Origin: Brachypodius melanocephalos
Lineage: Eukaryota > Chordata > Aves > Passeriformes > Pycnonotidae
DNA length: 64,000 bases
Direction: 5' to 3'
NCBI GenBank assembly: GCA_013398615.1
Contig: VZSR01003807.1
Coordinates: forward strand, 36,148,295 to 36,212,294
Part shown: positions 24,701-35,222 of the stretch, in pieces
Layout of the letters: each line of letters starts with the position of its first letter
Position numbering within the stretch: the first letter of the stretch is position 1
The notes under the pieces: generated by a model
Database searches by the model: none
Seen by the model: the letters and a program-made list of their open reading frames with translations, nothing else
What the model was told of the DNA's origin: nothing
Position numbers and translations under genes: made by a program

Positions 24701-27700
24701 CCGTTTAAGGCTGAGGATCCTCTGTACTGCCAGAGAAGTTGCCTCACAGTAACAAACAAAAGGATCTTTGCCTTGGAAGTGAGAGTTTAAAAATACACAG
24801 TCATGCAGAAGGGGCACTGCAGCAGTACATAGGTTAAAGCAGTAGTGCAAGAATATGGGGGTGAATGAGCATGTGTGAGTCAAATAGAAATGCTTGCCTT
24901 TCCCCCAGTTCTGCCTTCAGAAGTAGCTTTGTTCTCCAAGGACATGGTCCTGGTTCTGTGAGGAATGCCTGAGGGCTCAAGTCGCTTAGCTTCTGAGCTT
25001 TGTGAATCTAGGTATAAGTGTTCTGTTGTTTGCGAGGTGCCTTGCAGTTCTCTGGTGGGAATGTGTAAAAAATACACATGTAAGAAGTACCCCTGCCTTT
25101 GCAGTGGCTTTCAGATTAAAGATCTGCTTTGTTAACTCAATGGCTCCTTAGCCTGCTTTGTCAGCACTGAGCATGTACTGAGATGCTTCCCAGTGGCTTA
25201 CAGCTCTTTGGTTTCATCTAGCAAGAGCAATCTATAATCCAGGGGTGTACAGGTAAGTGAGCTCTTGAGAGGTTTGTGCAAAAGGAACGATGCATTCAGC
25301 ATGATACTTGGAGAAGGTGAATATTCTGACAGTTTCCCATTGTGTTGTGCTATTCTGTTTTGAAAATTGTGCCTTCCAGTTAGCCTTTCAGTAGAATAAG
25401 GCACTTCTCTTGGGCGCCTCCAAGAGCCCAAGAAGTGTGCACTTATTTGCTTTATGAATAATGTGAAGTCTTGGAATGCAATCTAGCTGTTGCTCATGAA
25501 CTAGCTGAACCTATTAAACCTGGACAGCAAGCAGCATTGAGTTGTCCACCCTTGATTGCAGGCAGCTAACAGAGCTGTGGGAGCAAGCTGTGATTGCAGA
25601 GTGGAATTGGCATTAGACTCCCAGCAACTCTCCCTGTTTTGAACTTGCCCTACACTCCATTTAGACTTCAGGCTTTGAGACATGATTCCAGAGCAGTGAG
25701 AAGTGGGGAAGGCAGGGTGTGGAAAGCATTGTCTTTGCAGCTATGTTAGCTTTGGTCACAAGTTAAAAATGAACCACAATTCAAATGGCACTGGTAATTT
25801 GACATTCAAACCTGCAGAAGCAGAGGGATTTGTCATCTGGCCATGGTTGGCTTTGATTATTGATTGGTACGCATACAGATAGTTCTGTTACACAACACTA
25901 AACAAAAAAATAGTGTCCAAACAATGTGACTTGGCATTTCCTCGGTGTGTTTTGGCTCTGAGGGAATCCGCTGGTCTTACAAAGCCCATATAGAGGTGGT
26001 TTGGAACCCATGAAGCACATCCTGTCTTGCAAAAGAGCGTGGTAGCACTTTCTTGCATCTTCACACCACTCTAGCAGCACAGAAGAAAACAAAAATCAAT
26101 AGATTTTGAGATTTTGTTGGGTTTTTTTTTTTCTAGTAGCATGAAATAAAATGGAAATAGTTGGGATTTGCCCAGGAAACTTGAAGTGTTTAACCTTTTA
26201 AACATCTCCTCAACTGGAGATGGATACAGCCCTGGGTATGTACTGTTTACCTCTAGAGCACTCTTGGCACTGTGCCGGAGCATTGTTTCAGATGAGCTTG
26301 TGCTGCTGTCTGAATCTCCAGGATCTCATCCTTCAGCACTCACATGCCTCCCATCCAGTTGTACTTTGTGCCCAGCCTTATTTACCTTGTGGGCTTTGCC
26401 AAGATCACAGCTTGGTGGTGTGGCTTCGGGCCCAGTCAGACCATCTGTCAAGAAGAAGGGGAGGAGAAGGTAGTGGTTTTGACATGTTGCTTGAAGAAGC
26501 ACATGTCTAAATGTGCTTTGAAATCTTTGTTCTACTTGCGTGTTCAATACTTTCAAGGTGCTGTGTATTGTGGAATATTTTTCCATTGTGCTGCCTTACT
26601 TTCCCTGTTGTGGAGAGATCGTTTCATTTCTAGTCTGGATTTGTACATTTTGTTTGTGCTCCTGGCAGATCCTATCAACACCCACTTTTCATTGATATTT
26701 AAACTTTAAAAGATAAAATAAAAATTTTTGGTGTCATGGAACACTGTCTTGCTTGTAAAATAGTTCTATATACCAGAGATGCTATTTAAAAATATTGTAG
26801 GAGTCTAGTAATACATTAGCATTTTATGCATTTCACTCTGAGCAGTCCCAAAGTGCTTAAACTGTAGTGCACACACGCAGCCCTGCGGAGATGCAGTTTC
26901 CGGGACAGGGGCTGTAAACCAGTCCCTGCATTTGCTGATGGAGGGATGGATGCAAGCAGCTTCAAGCAAAGCAGCCAGAATAAACGGCCTTCTGGATGAA
27001 AATGCCATGTCTAGGTGTACAACTCCCAGGAGTTCAGCTCAGGATGCTGTCAGAGTTGCCTACCCTGGGATCATGACGCTGTGTGTGGACCGGGACCCCC
27101 TTAGCCTGAGTTGCCCTGGGTTTTATCACATCCTCAGGTACAGCCCATGACCAGCCCTTGAGGCTGGATATTTGAACAAGTGTACTCGGGGGTTTTGTTA
27201 AGAACTTGTTGTCTTTAGCACTCTTCACTGGACTAACAGCAGGTAGCTCTTCTGTTTGTCAGCAGCTACAGATGGAGGCAGGCTCTGTAGCTCTGGGCTG
27301 GGCTGGGCCCGGTTGGCTGGCGGAGGCCATGCACGGGGAGCAGTGTGCAGGCAGGCAGCTGCCACATGTTCTTTGGTGTGGTGCCTGAGGATTCCTTACA
27401 CGATGCCAAAGTGGTTGTGTCCCTGTGTGTGCAAAACACGCTTCTCTGCATCATCCTAGGTGTCCTTCAGCCCATTTTTATTTTTGTCCCTCAGAAATCA
27501 TTGTGTGAGTTGATCTCAAATTAGCTATTCTGGACATAGCTCAGCAGAGGGGAGATGTGAAGCTATAGTGTGAGGACAGAAGAAAACATTTTCAGAAAAT
27601 TTTGAAACAGCAGTTACATCATTCTGGGAAATTCAACCTTGCAGAAGTTAATAAAAACTAAAATTCAAGCTCTTATAAAGTTAAGCAGAACTAATACCAC

Positions 27701-29004
27701 AGTGTGTTTTCTGGTTATCATTTCAAAACCTCTGTGACATTTTCTCTGAATGTTCCCATACAGGCGTGGTTATTCAGGTGTGAGAATCTCAGGAGCAGCT
27801 GGGTGGTGGTGGGAGAACAGCAACCTCACTGGTGTATAAGAGAGCTCCATCTTCCAAAAAGAATTACATTGTGGCCAGCTGTGATGTCACAGTTCAGGGT
27901 TCAGTGAATTGTCAGCAGCCACAGTCTGATGTTTCTAACCAAGCAGCGTAGCAGCCTGTGCTCCTTTTCCACTCTTTAAAGAAAATGAACCAATTAATTC
28001 TTTCAGTTTTAAAATACATCATGTCTAAAACAGAAAACAAAAAAAAGGGAAAAAACCCACATTATTTTATTTCCATTTGACATGACTCTGTAAGACAGAA
28101 AGAATTTTTCCATATATTGAGTTGGGAAGTAATTAGTCTTGGGTGTGTGAGATGGGTTATAATCTTAATGTCATTTTACCATTACTAAAATAGGTTAATT
28201 TTGTCTTTTGCTAATCCATGTAAATCCCTTTGATTTAACAGTGTCGTATGGATGAAAATAAATGCTGCAGCCTGTATTTTGGGATCTCCTTGCTTACAGT
28301 TTGAAAGCTTACAGAGCACATTGTTTGATGAAGCAGCCATCCCTCTTGTACACTAGAACACCACTACCGAGTGCTGGCACAAGCCAGAGCATCACCTGCA
28401 GCTGTTGCTTTTTTCAGATGTAGCAGGTGAAGCACAAACCCTGTCATTTCTCTAGATTCAGCAGAATATGTGTATGTGCAATTTGTCAGTATGTTTATAG
28501 CAAAAAGGCTAAGAGCAGAAAATATTTCTAGGGATAGTAAAACCTGCTTTAAAAGAAATGAGAGGCTTTAAAAGCTTATACAAATCTTGAAAAACACAAA
28601 AGGACTGGACTGAACATTGCCATTTCACTCAAATTTAGGACTTCCACCTACTTAAAGAGGAACACATTTAGGTCAGCGTTTTGTGGTTGGCAAAGTCATC
28701 TCCCTAATCTCCTTCGGAGCAATTCTGACTGTGATTTAGGTGTAGGGGGAGGGCAATGCTTCCAGGCTGAGACTTGTAGCTAAATTGTCATACCAAGTTA
28801 ATCTGTTGATTACTACTGAAGCAGTGTAGATGGATAGGCGCTGAATTCTGAAACCTGCTAGTCACTGTACACTTGTGTGCAGTTATTCATTTGGAAGCAT
28901 TCAACCTAGGTATCCAAAACCTTCTGGGTTTTAAACCATTTACCCAAACCACGGCAGCAAATTCTAGTTGCCTCAGTTGATCTTGCATTGTTTGTGTGTT
29001 TCAG
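21792..29004. other. unique noncoding DNA, no gene confirmed
   Basis: Single-copy sequence with T-rich tracts at 22613-22627, 24245-24264 and 24367-24401. Two short exon-like segments are listed separately: a 31-base plus-strand one at 25222-25252, described under findings, and a 30-base minus-strand one at 24510-24539. Open frames of up to 125 codons carry no recognisable motif. A GC-rich patch lies at about 27290-27360. Confidence 0.45.
24510..24539 (-). other. microexon-like segment
   Basis: On the minus strand a pyrimidine-rich acceptor (CTACTTCTACTTCACAG) is followed by 30 bases and then a strong donor (CCA|GTAAGTAG). The 30 bases are open (QMLRAMTTEP). Very short exons with good sites occur by chance in long sequences, and no neighbouring exon supports this one. 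Confidence 0.1.
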
Positions 29005-29060
29005 CAAGATTCAGAGAGGTTGTGTCAGTTGATCTATATGCAGTTTCTTGCATTTGTCAA
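29005..29060 (+). other. exon-like segment (56 bases)
   Basis: The acceptor GCATTGTTTGTGTGTTTCAG ends at 29004 and a near-consensus donor (CAA|GTAAGTGG) starts at 29061. Two of three frames are open, including QDSERLCQLIYMQFLAFVK. At 56 bases the exon would shift frame. No partner exon or known family is recognised. Both splice sites are good, so it is a reasonable candidate for a noncoding RNA exon or cryptic exon. Confidence 0.15.
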
Positions 29061-32000
29061 GTAAGTGGAGCAGAAATACGGTTTCCTCCTTTCTCCATGC
29101 CTTCTTTCATTTAATGGAATGGGAAATGTTGAAGTTACTGGAAACCTCGATGTGACATTTCTAAGTGTAGTGATGCTGTCTTTTAGATTTGGGTCCTGTA
29201 AACAAGTTGCAAACTGTTGTTTTATGAAGCTGATAAGGAATAAGTGATCACACTAATATATATTTCAAAACAGATGATAAAAAGTGCTTTCTTGGCACAT
29301 TATATTAGTGGTAAAGGTGTTGGTAAATCTCTCCATTACTATAAAGGATCCTGATTTTGAGTCTGCTGACAGAGGACTTGGGATAATGGGAGATGGGATT
29401 GCAATTTAGGATATCTTTAACCAGCATCTTGAGAGCAGAGGCTCCAAGACAACTGTAGCTAGTGCAGCTGTGATTGCGGTATGAACGTGGGTGTCTCGTA
29501 AGTGAGCTGAGTCTCCTGGGAATTAACGCTGGTGCTCTGTCTTCCATGAAAGCCCCATGTGCTCACCCACGTTGATATGTACGGCTGTCGCCTACCTGCT
29601 AATGAACAACGAAACAAAAATGTTCTGCAAGGAAGTCTTCCCTTGACGTTCTTCCCCCAAGTGTTTCTTCTTCTCTCTGCACAACAGGTGCTGAAATGGA
29701 AGACAAGAGAGTTACAGAAGTGGAGGAGTTTAACTAAGGTGAAGGTGGCCCTGTGCTCCCTGGGGTTCCCACGTATCTCAAAGTTCTTGCTTTTGGGAAC
29801 AGGGATTGGAGCTCATTCCTGTTTGAGCTGATGCTTCAATTCTTGCCTTTCCATGCTTGCACTTAATAAAATCCAAAGCTGAGAACAAACTCAATCTTGA
29901 TGGGTTTGACGGTAGCTCATCTTATCTACAGATAGTATTAAAATGTGCTCCATCAAAGAGGAGTAGTTATCAGGATGTAGAAAGAAAATTGCAGCACAGT
30001 CATGCACAAAATTATTGTCTAGCCATTAGGAGGCCAAGCAAAGAAAATCAGGTATCACAAAGTCGAAATTCACAATCAAAGCAAATTAGGCACTATTGTT
30101 ATTACTTGGGGCAACAGAAGCTAGCTGTCCTCTTAGGAATCTGAAATAGTCAATTCAGTCTTCCTTCAAATTTCTCTTTGCTTCCTCTGAGAAAAGCTAG
30201 CTACAGATTTTTCAGACACCTGCCTTTGGCTTGTGAAAAGCTACACCAGAAGTTCTTTCCTGGACACGTGGTGTAGGGAGTTGGTGCAGACAGGTACCAG
30301 CCATGTCCTGCATCCTCCTGCTGATCACTTTTTCTCAGCGGGAGGTAACCCCATGATGTGGTGGCCCAGACTGTCTAGGGGTATCGCTTATTGTTGTTTT
30401 AAAATCTGGATCTGAACAAGTGGATTCCAGCCTCTTTCTGTTTCAGAAACACAGCTCATTTTTTTATGCTCTCTGTACTTTCCAAAAAAAAAAAAAAAAA
30501 AAAGAAAAAAAAAGTGTTTTCTAGGGAGAAATTAAGTACCAGATAGCCATAAATGGCAAAAATTGCATACCTTTCCTCAAAGTTATACACTAAAACAGTA
30601 CTTCAACCACCAAACTTTAATTAAATTCACCTTACAGATGCTAATTGTAGTATATACAGCTTTTATGTATGTATAAGCTGAGGTACAAAATAGTTGCTTG
30701 GGGTTATGCAAGAAAGTTTTTAACACAGCCTAGGTCCCTTGTTGTTTGTTTTCCATAGCTGTTTGTTTATTACAGTGTGTTAACATGAAGAGGTGAAATG
30801 CAGATGGTTTGTCTTTTTTAAAGCAAGCTATATAGTGGTTACACTTGCTCAGACTGTATTTATACTCCTTGAGAGCTTGTTATCTGCAAATATCATTAAG
30901 ACATCTCTGGGTTTTATGTTCTTCTGAACATATCTTCTTTGTCTTCCCTGTTTCTATCTTCCATTGTGACTAAAAGACTCATGCCACTCATTCCCCAGTA
31001 TCTTGGAAATAGCATTTTTTGGTCTCATTTTTTTAACCAGAAAACTCTCTTTTATGCTGAACTGTGTTTTTTTCGTTCTTCCCTCTCCCCACCCTATCTC
31101 CCACACCATCTGGCTGGTGCCAAAGATGACACTCTCAGTGCAGATGACCTCCATGCACTGACCTAATCCATTGTCCATCCTGTAGATTTTCAGAGCATCC
31201 TGATTTGGCTTCTTCATCTCTCCTTTGGTCGATAGTTACCCACTGCAGTTTTGCTGTGGAAAAGGGATTTAGCAAGTCCCAGATATGGCCCCCTGGGTTA
31301 AATTTCCTTCCTCTCTGTGGTGTGTGTCTCCCTGAAAAACTGGGCTTTTTGCAAGGATGAGCAACTGTTCTTTTCAACACTGCTGGCCCATTTTGGTTCT
31401 CCCTCAAACCTGACTTTGGAATGTTAATATTTCAGGTCTGTTGCTTCACCATTCAAGTGCAAAGTCTGCTCTTTCCTTACAGTCTACCCATTGTCAGGTC
31501 CAAAATTACTGTGTCACATGGGGCCGAAGTGTAGCTAACATCTCTCACGTGAGGTAGTAAAAATTGTTGGCAAAAGGGATCTTTCTTTTAATTCTCCATC
31601 TGCTGAACCAAATAGCACTGTAAGTGTAAAAGAATATGAGCTAGTTCAGTAGCAAAAAAAAATTTATGAATTTTTTCTCCCGACTCTGGTAGGGTTAAGT
31701 TTCTGTGTTTCTCCATATTTAGGGAGCAGTTCCTAATGTGAACCTGCATAAGATTCAGGTGGTGATGACTACTAACACATTAGTGTGCTGGGGATGAGGG
31801 AGGGAGGTGATGCAAAATTTCATAAAGAAGGAGTTTTGAACAGTTCACATCAGCTCTGGAGACAGAGCACAGCCATTTCTGAGTTGTAAGATGTGGTTTC
31901 TTTTTTAAGCCAGATATTGAAATGGCTGCTGTTACTGTAAACTGTGAGTACCCGGAATCTTTTCATCTTCCAGCATCCTTATCAAGTAGAATGTAGGTGA

Positions 32001-33199
32001 CAGGAAAACTGCTGCTGCGCTCCTTTAGCAGCTGGCAGTGCATGGCTACCACTTGAACCCAGAGGCCAAATCAAAGCTTCAACTGACCTTGCTGAGGGCA
32101 AGGTTGTAGAGTCTAATAGTCCAAACTGGTTTGGTCAAACGTCGTGGTTGTGACAAAAAGCAGTGATACAACACTCTGTATTTGGGGTTCAGCTACAGGC
32201 AAAGAATCTGTCCGTGGAAAAGAGGCAAAATAGAGTAAGATGGCAAAGTAGCTGTTCCAGCAAAGTACTTGCCAGGTAAGTAGCAAAATCTGTCTTGGAT
32301 GAAATGATGTGACCTGCTTTGGTGAAAACGGTGAGCCAGACAAGCCTCTGAAGAGTTCTTTAGGGAAGGGTTTGGAAAAAAACCTAACCACAGAAAGTAG
32401 GTTTCTGGAACAGTGAAATAAAGGCTGCAACAACAAAAGAGATGCAGGTGAAGGAGATGGAGGAATAGAGTAAAATCCTTTGAGTAAGCAAACTGTCTGT
32501 GACCGGGAATTGATGAAGAGCAATCTTAAGAATGAAAACAAAGCTATAATATATTCATGAAGCACGATGATGATAACTCGGAGGGAGTAGCATAAATTAT
32601 GACTTCCAAGGCAGAAAAATAGCTTGTAGACTGGGAACCAATTAGTGGTCGATTGCTCTGAACTAGATTTCAAACGCAGTACATGAAATGACAATTACGC
32701 AGTATTACAAATAGACAACTACTGTGATAAGAGCTGTCAGCAGATTTGGACCAAATTCCTTAGCTGACACCTGCTTACTAAAAGGGAGACTTTTCTTGGG
32801 GTTAGGGCCAGTGACATAACAGAGGAATCAATGGCCAAATGTCATCTTCTGTCTCCAAAACAGTAATGTGGGGCCTGGCAGAATCCTGCCTGCTCTCTGA
32901 GCTCTTGGTGATGCCTGGACATAGTGTAAAGGTGTCCCCACTACAGTTGGTGGAATTGTTGTGATCTGAGTATACTGGAGACAAACGCTGTTTATCTTCA
33001 GCACATCTGAGCATGCAATAGAAGTGATTTTTTTTGGTGATAATAAAAAAAAAAAAAAAAAGAGAGAGAAAAAAGTGCAGGAGAATCAGTAAGAAGAATT
33101 AGTAAATTAGTTTTACTACTTAAGTGAACTGGCCGTATTCTGCTAAAAATGTAACTGGTTTTCAGCTAAGGAGTCCCAGACGGTGGGCTTCCCAAGGAT
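29061..33199. other. unique noncoding DNA with poly(A) tracts
   Basis: Mostly single-copy. A 30-base A-rich tract lies at 30484-30513 and an A run at 33045-33061. The longest open frame of the window, 193 codons on the minus strand at 32113-32694, is rich in Ser, Leu and Phe, has no domain I recognise and lies antisense to what may be 5' sequence of the LINE that follows. A strong acceptor at 29687 is described under findings. Confidence 0.45.
30484..30513. repeat. poly(A) tract
   Basis: A20-G-A9. I see no retrocopy or SINE body upstream that would explain it as a retroposon tail. Confidence 0.9.
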
Positions 33200-34960
33200 G
33201 GAAATACCAAAACCAACACTGGACACTTGAATACATCCAGCAAAATCAGCAGGAAAATCAGTTTCAGAACAAGAATAGAGGCCCCAAGAGAAATAAGAAG
33301 ATAGCCTTGTCCAAGAAGCTGATGAAGTTCCTGAAAAAGCTACTCATTTTGCTCAACAGGCCAAGTTCTACAAGCCAATAGGCCTGTCGGAGGTTAGCAA
33401 GTGATTGCTGTTTAGTGACAGGAGAAGGATGATGATGGCAGGAGGAGCACTGTGACTTTGCCAAGGAACTGAAAATTCCAAAGGAGAGATGTTGTCTCAC
33501 AGCACAAAGGCAGATGTGAAAAGCTATCTAAAACAACGGTTTGGAGTAGCTGAAGGTAGAGACCATTCCTGAAAAATAGTTGGATGAGTAGTTGCTGAGT
33601 TCTTCAAGAAATACAGGAATATGAAAAAATTAACATAATCAACTGATACAAAGAAATTGCACTTCAGGTAAAGTATTTCAGAAAGGTGATGCAAGCAATT
33701 GCAAAAGTTGAAGAGAAGTTCTGTTCCTTTCACTGGTACATGCATCAAAAATGAAAAAAACCCCAAACCAAAATGAAAAGTGGAGATTCTAATTTTTTTT
33801 CTCTTACTGGTTCAGCTCAGACATTTCAATTCAGGAGATAAAGCAATGGCCAGATTTTTGGATGGCCTCTGCTATCCATATTTTGGATAACCTCCTGCTC
33901 CCTGGCTTGAGGCAGATCACCTGCCAGTTCAATGCGGTTGTTTGTTTGGGGCTCTTGATGAGAATATGTTTATTACCTTTTTCAGGAGACTAATCTGTTC
34001 TTTTAAAGTATGTATTTATAATGGCTGTGAAATCAGTGACAAGCTTGAGCCATTGAAGCAAGAAGAGAGCTGTGTGAATGGTTCATCATGGATAATGCTG
34101 GTGTAAAACCAGTGTGCATTCTGTCACCACTTTAAGGTTGCTGTTGAGTGGACAGTGACATGGCCAAGTCACCGTAAGAAAAAGTACAGCTGGATGTAGC
34201 GTAGTGAGCTGTTACATCAGTTAGCTCCAGCATCCTGAGTATGGGATGCTTTAGTGACAGTTCAAAAAACATGTAAGAAAAGACTGTCTGGCATTGCAGG
34301 GCTAATAATTATTTAAGGAAACAAATCTAAGAGACCTTTATGCGAATTCCTACTGAAGCATTGTAAAAAAAGGCAAAGGAATACAAGGAATGAGTCAATT
34401 TACATGTCTTGGCAGAGACGCACCAACCAGGGGGGAAGTCCAAAAGGAAATGTCACCAACTGGCAAGGCAACAGCTGCGTTTACCAACTTAAACAAAATT
34501 AGTCATTGAAAATACAAATGTAAAGACCAAACTAGGAGTCTTCCACTCAGATGTTATTTCCATCTCAACATGTGGATGTGAGTATTGGAAACTCACCAGA
34601 GGCAAAGACATCTCCTGCCTCCTGAGCTAAATACCTGGGGAAAATACTAGGTAACAGATGGAGTGAATGTGTCACAAATGCAAAGATCTGTCACTTTCTC
34701 ACCAATGTGTCCCCCAAGTTCTCCAGTGGAAACATTGGGTCGTGTGCAGTGAGTGGAGCCAGCAATCCTGAATGAGCAGATGGGCTCTCAAGCAGCTGGA
34801 GGAACATGCAAATGGTCAGACCAGATATTGCCTGGAGTGTGAACATTTACTGGCACTCAGCGGTACAGAAAAACTGCAGAGAGTGGCTAAAGATTGGCAC
34901 AGGCTTTGGAGCCACATTGGCTCCCAGAGCAACATCTGCAGGTGCAAGAAGGCTTCGAGG
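33200..34960 (+). mobile_element. decayed non-CR1 LINE (reverse transcriptase relic)
   Basis: Conceptual fragments, separated by stops and frameshifts, follow the order of a non-LTR retrotransposon ORF2. At about 33350 there is LLILLNRPSSTSQ, matching the 'HF..LLNRPS' linker ahead of the reverse transcriptase. At about 34103 there is AGVKPVCILSPL, matching the 'NGVKQGCVLAPTLF' motif. At about 34398 there is FTCLG...KATAAFTNL, matching 'FTYLGS...KA..AF..L'. At about 34569 there is CGCEYWKLT, matching 'LYG.ETWT'. At about 34626 there is KYLGKILGNRWSECVTN, matching 'CLR.IL.IRWQD.V.N'. At about 34885 there is VAKDWHRLWSHI, matching 'A.DR..WR..V'. Spacings roughly agree with an intact element, though the catalytic YADD/FADD segment is not visible and is probably deleted. 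The clade (RTE, L2-like or other) cannot be fixed by eye; it is not CR1. The element is long dead. Confidence 0.55.
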
Positions 34961-35155
34961 GAAAAAGTTACTCTTGGTGCCCTTGGGAGAGTGGTGGCGG
35001 GGAGGCTGTGCTCTACGTGGGATCTTCTCCTTTAAAGATTGAGACTATTTAAAGTTAGGTTACTGAGAGGAACCAGAGCTTCCCAGTGACAGCATTCCTG
35101 GCTCAGGCTGCAGAAGGCTGCATTGCATGGACAAGCCAAGAAATCTGTCATCTCT

Positions 35156-35222
35156 GGTCTAGTGTGCTTTTGCTGTCTGACCTCAAGGAAATCACGCGAC
35201 CTCACCAATTCTCCAGAGCTCT
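35156..35222 (+). mobile_element. possible MIR-like SINE relic
   Basis: TGCTGTCTGACCTCAAGGAA followed by ATCACGCGACCTCACC resembles the MIR core 'TGCTGTGTGACCTTGGGCAAGT...CTTAACCTC'. The match is short and diverged, and a chance resemblance is possible. Confidence 0.3.

Noticed and set aside
31549..31560. TGAGGTAGTA, the start of a let-7-like sequence
   Set aside because: Only the first ten bases match; the rest diverges and no precursor hairpin is visible.
32113..32694. 193-codon minus-strand open frame, the longest in the window
   Set aside because: It has no recognisable domain and a Ser/Leu/Phe-rich composition typical of antisense chance frames. It has no splice or promoter context and may overlap decayed LINE 5' sequence on the other strand.
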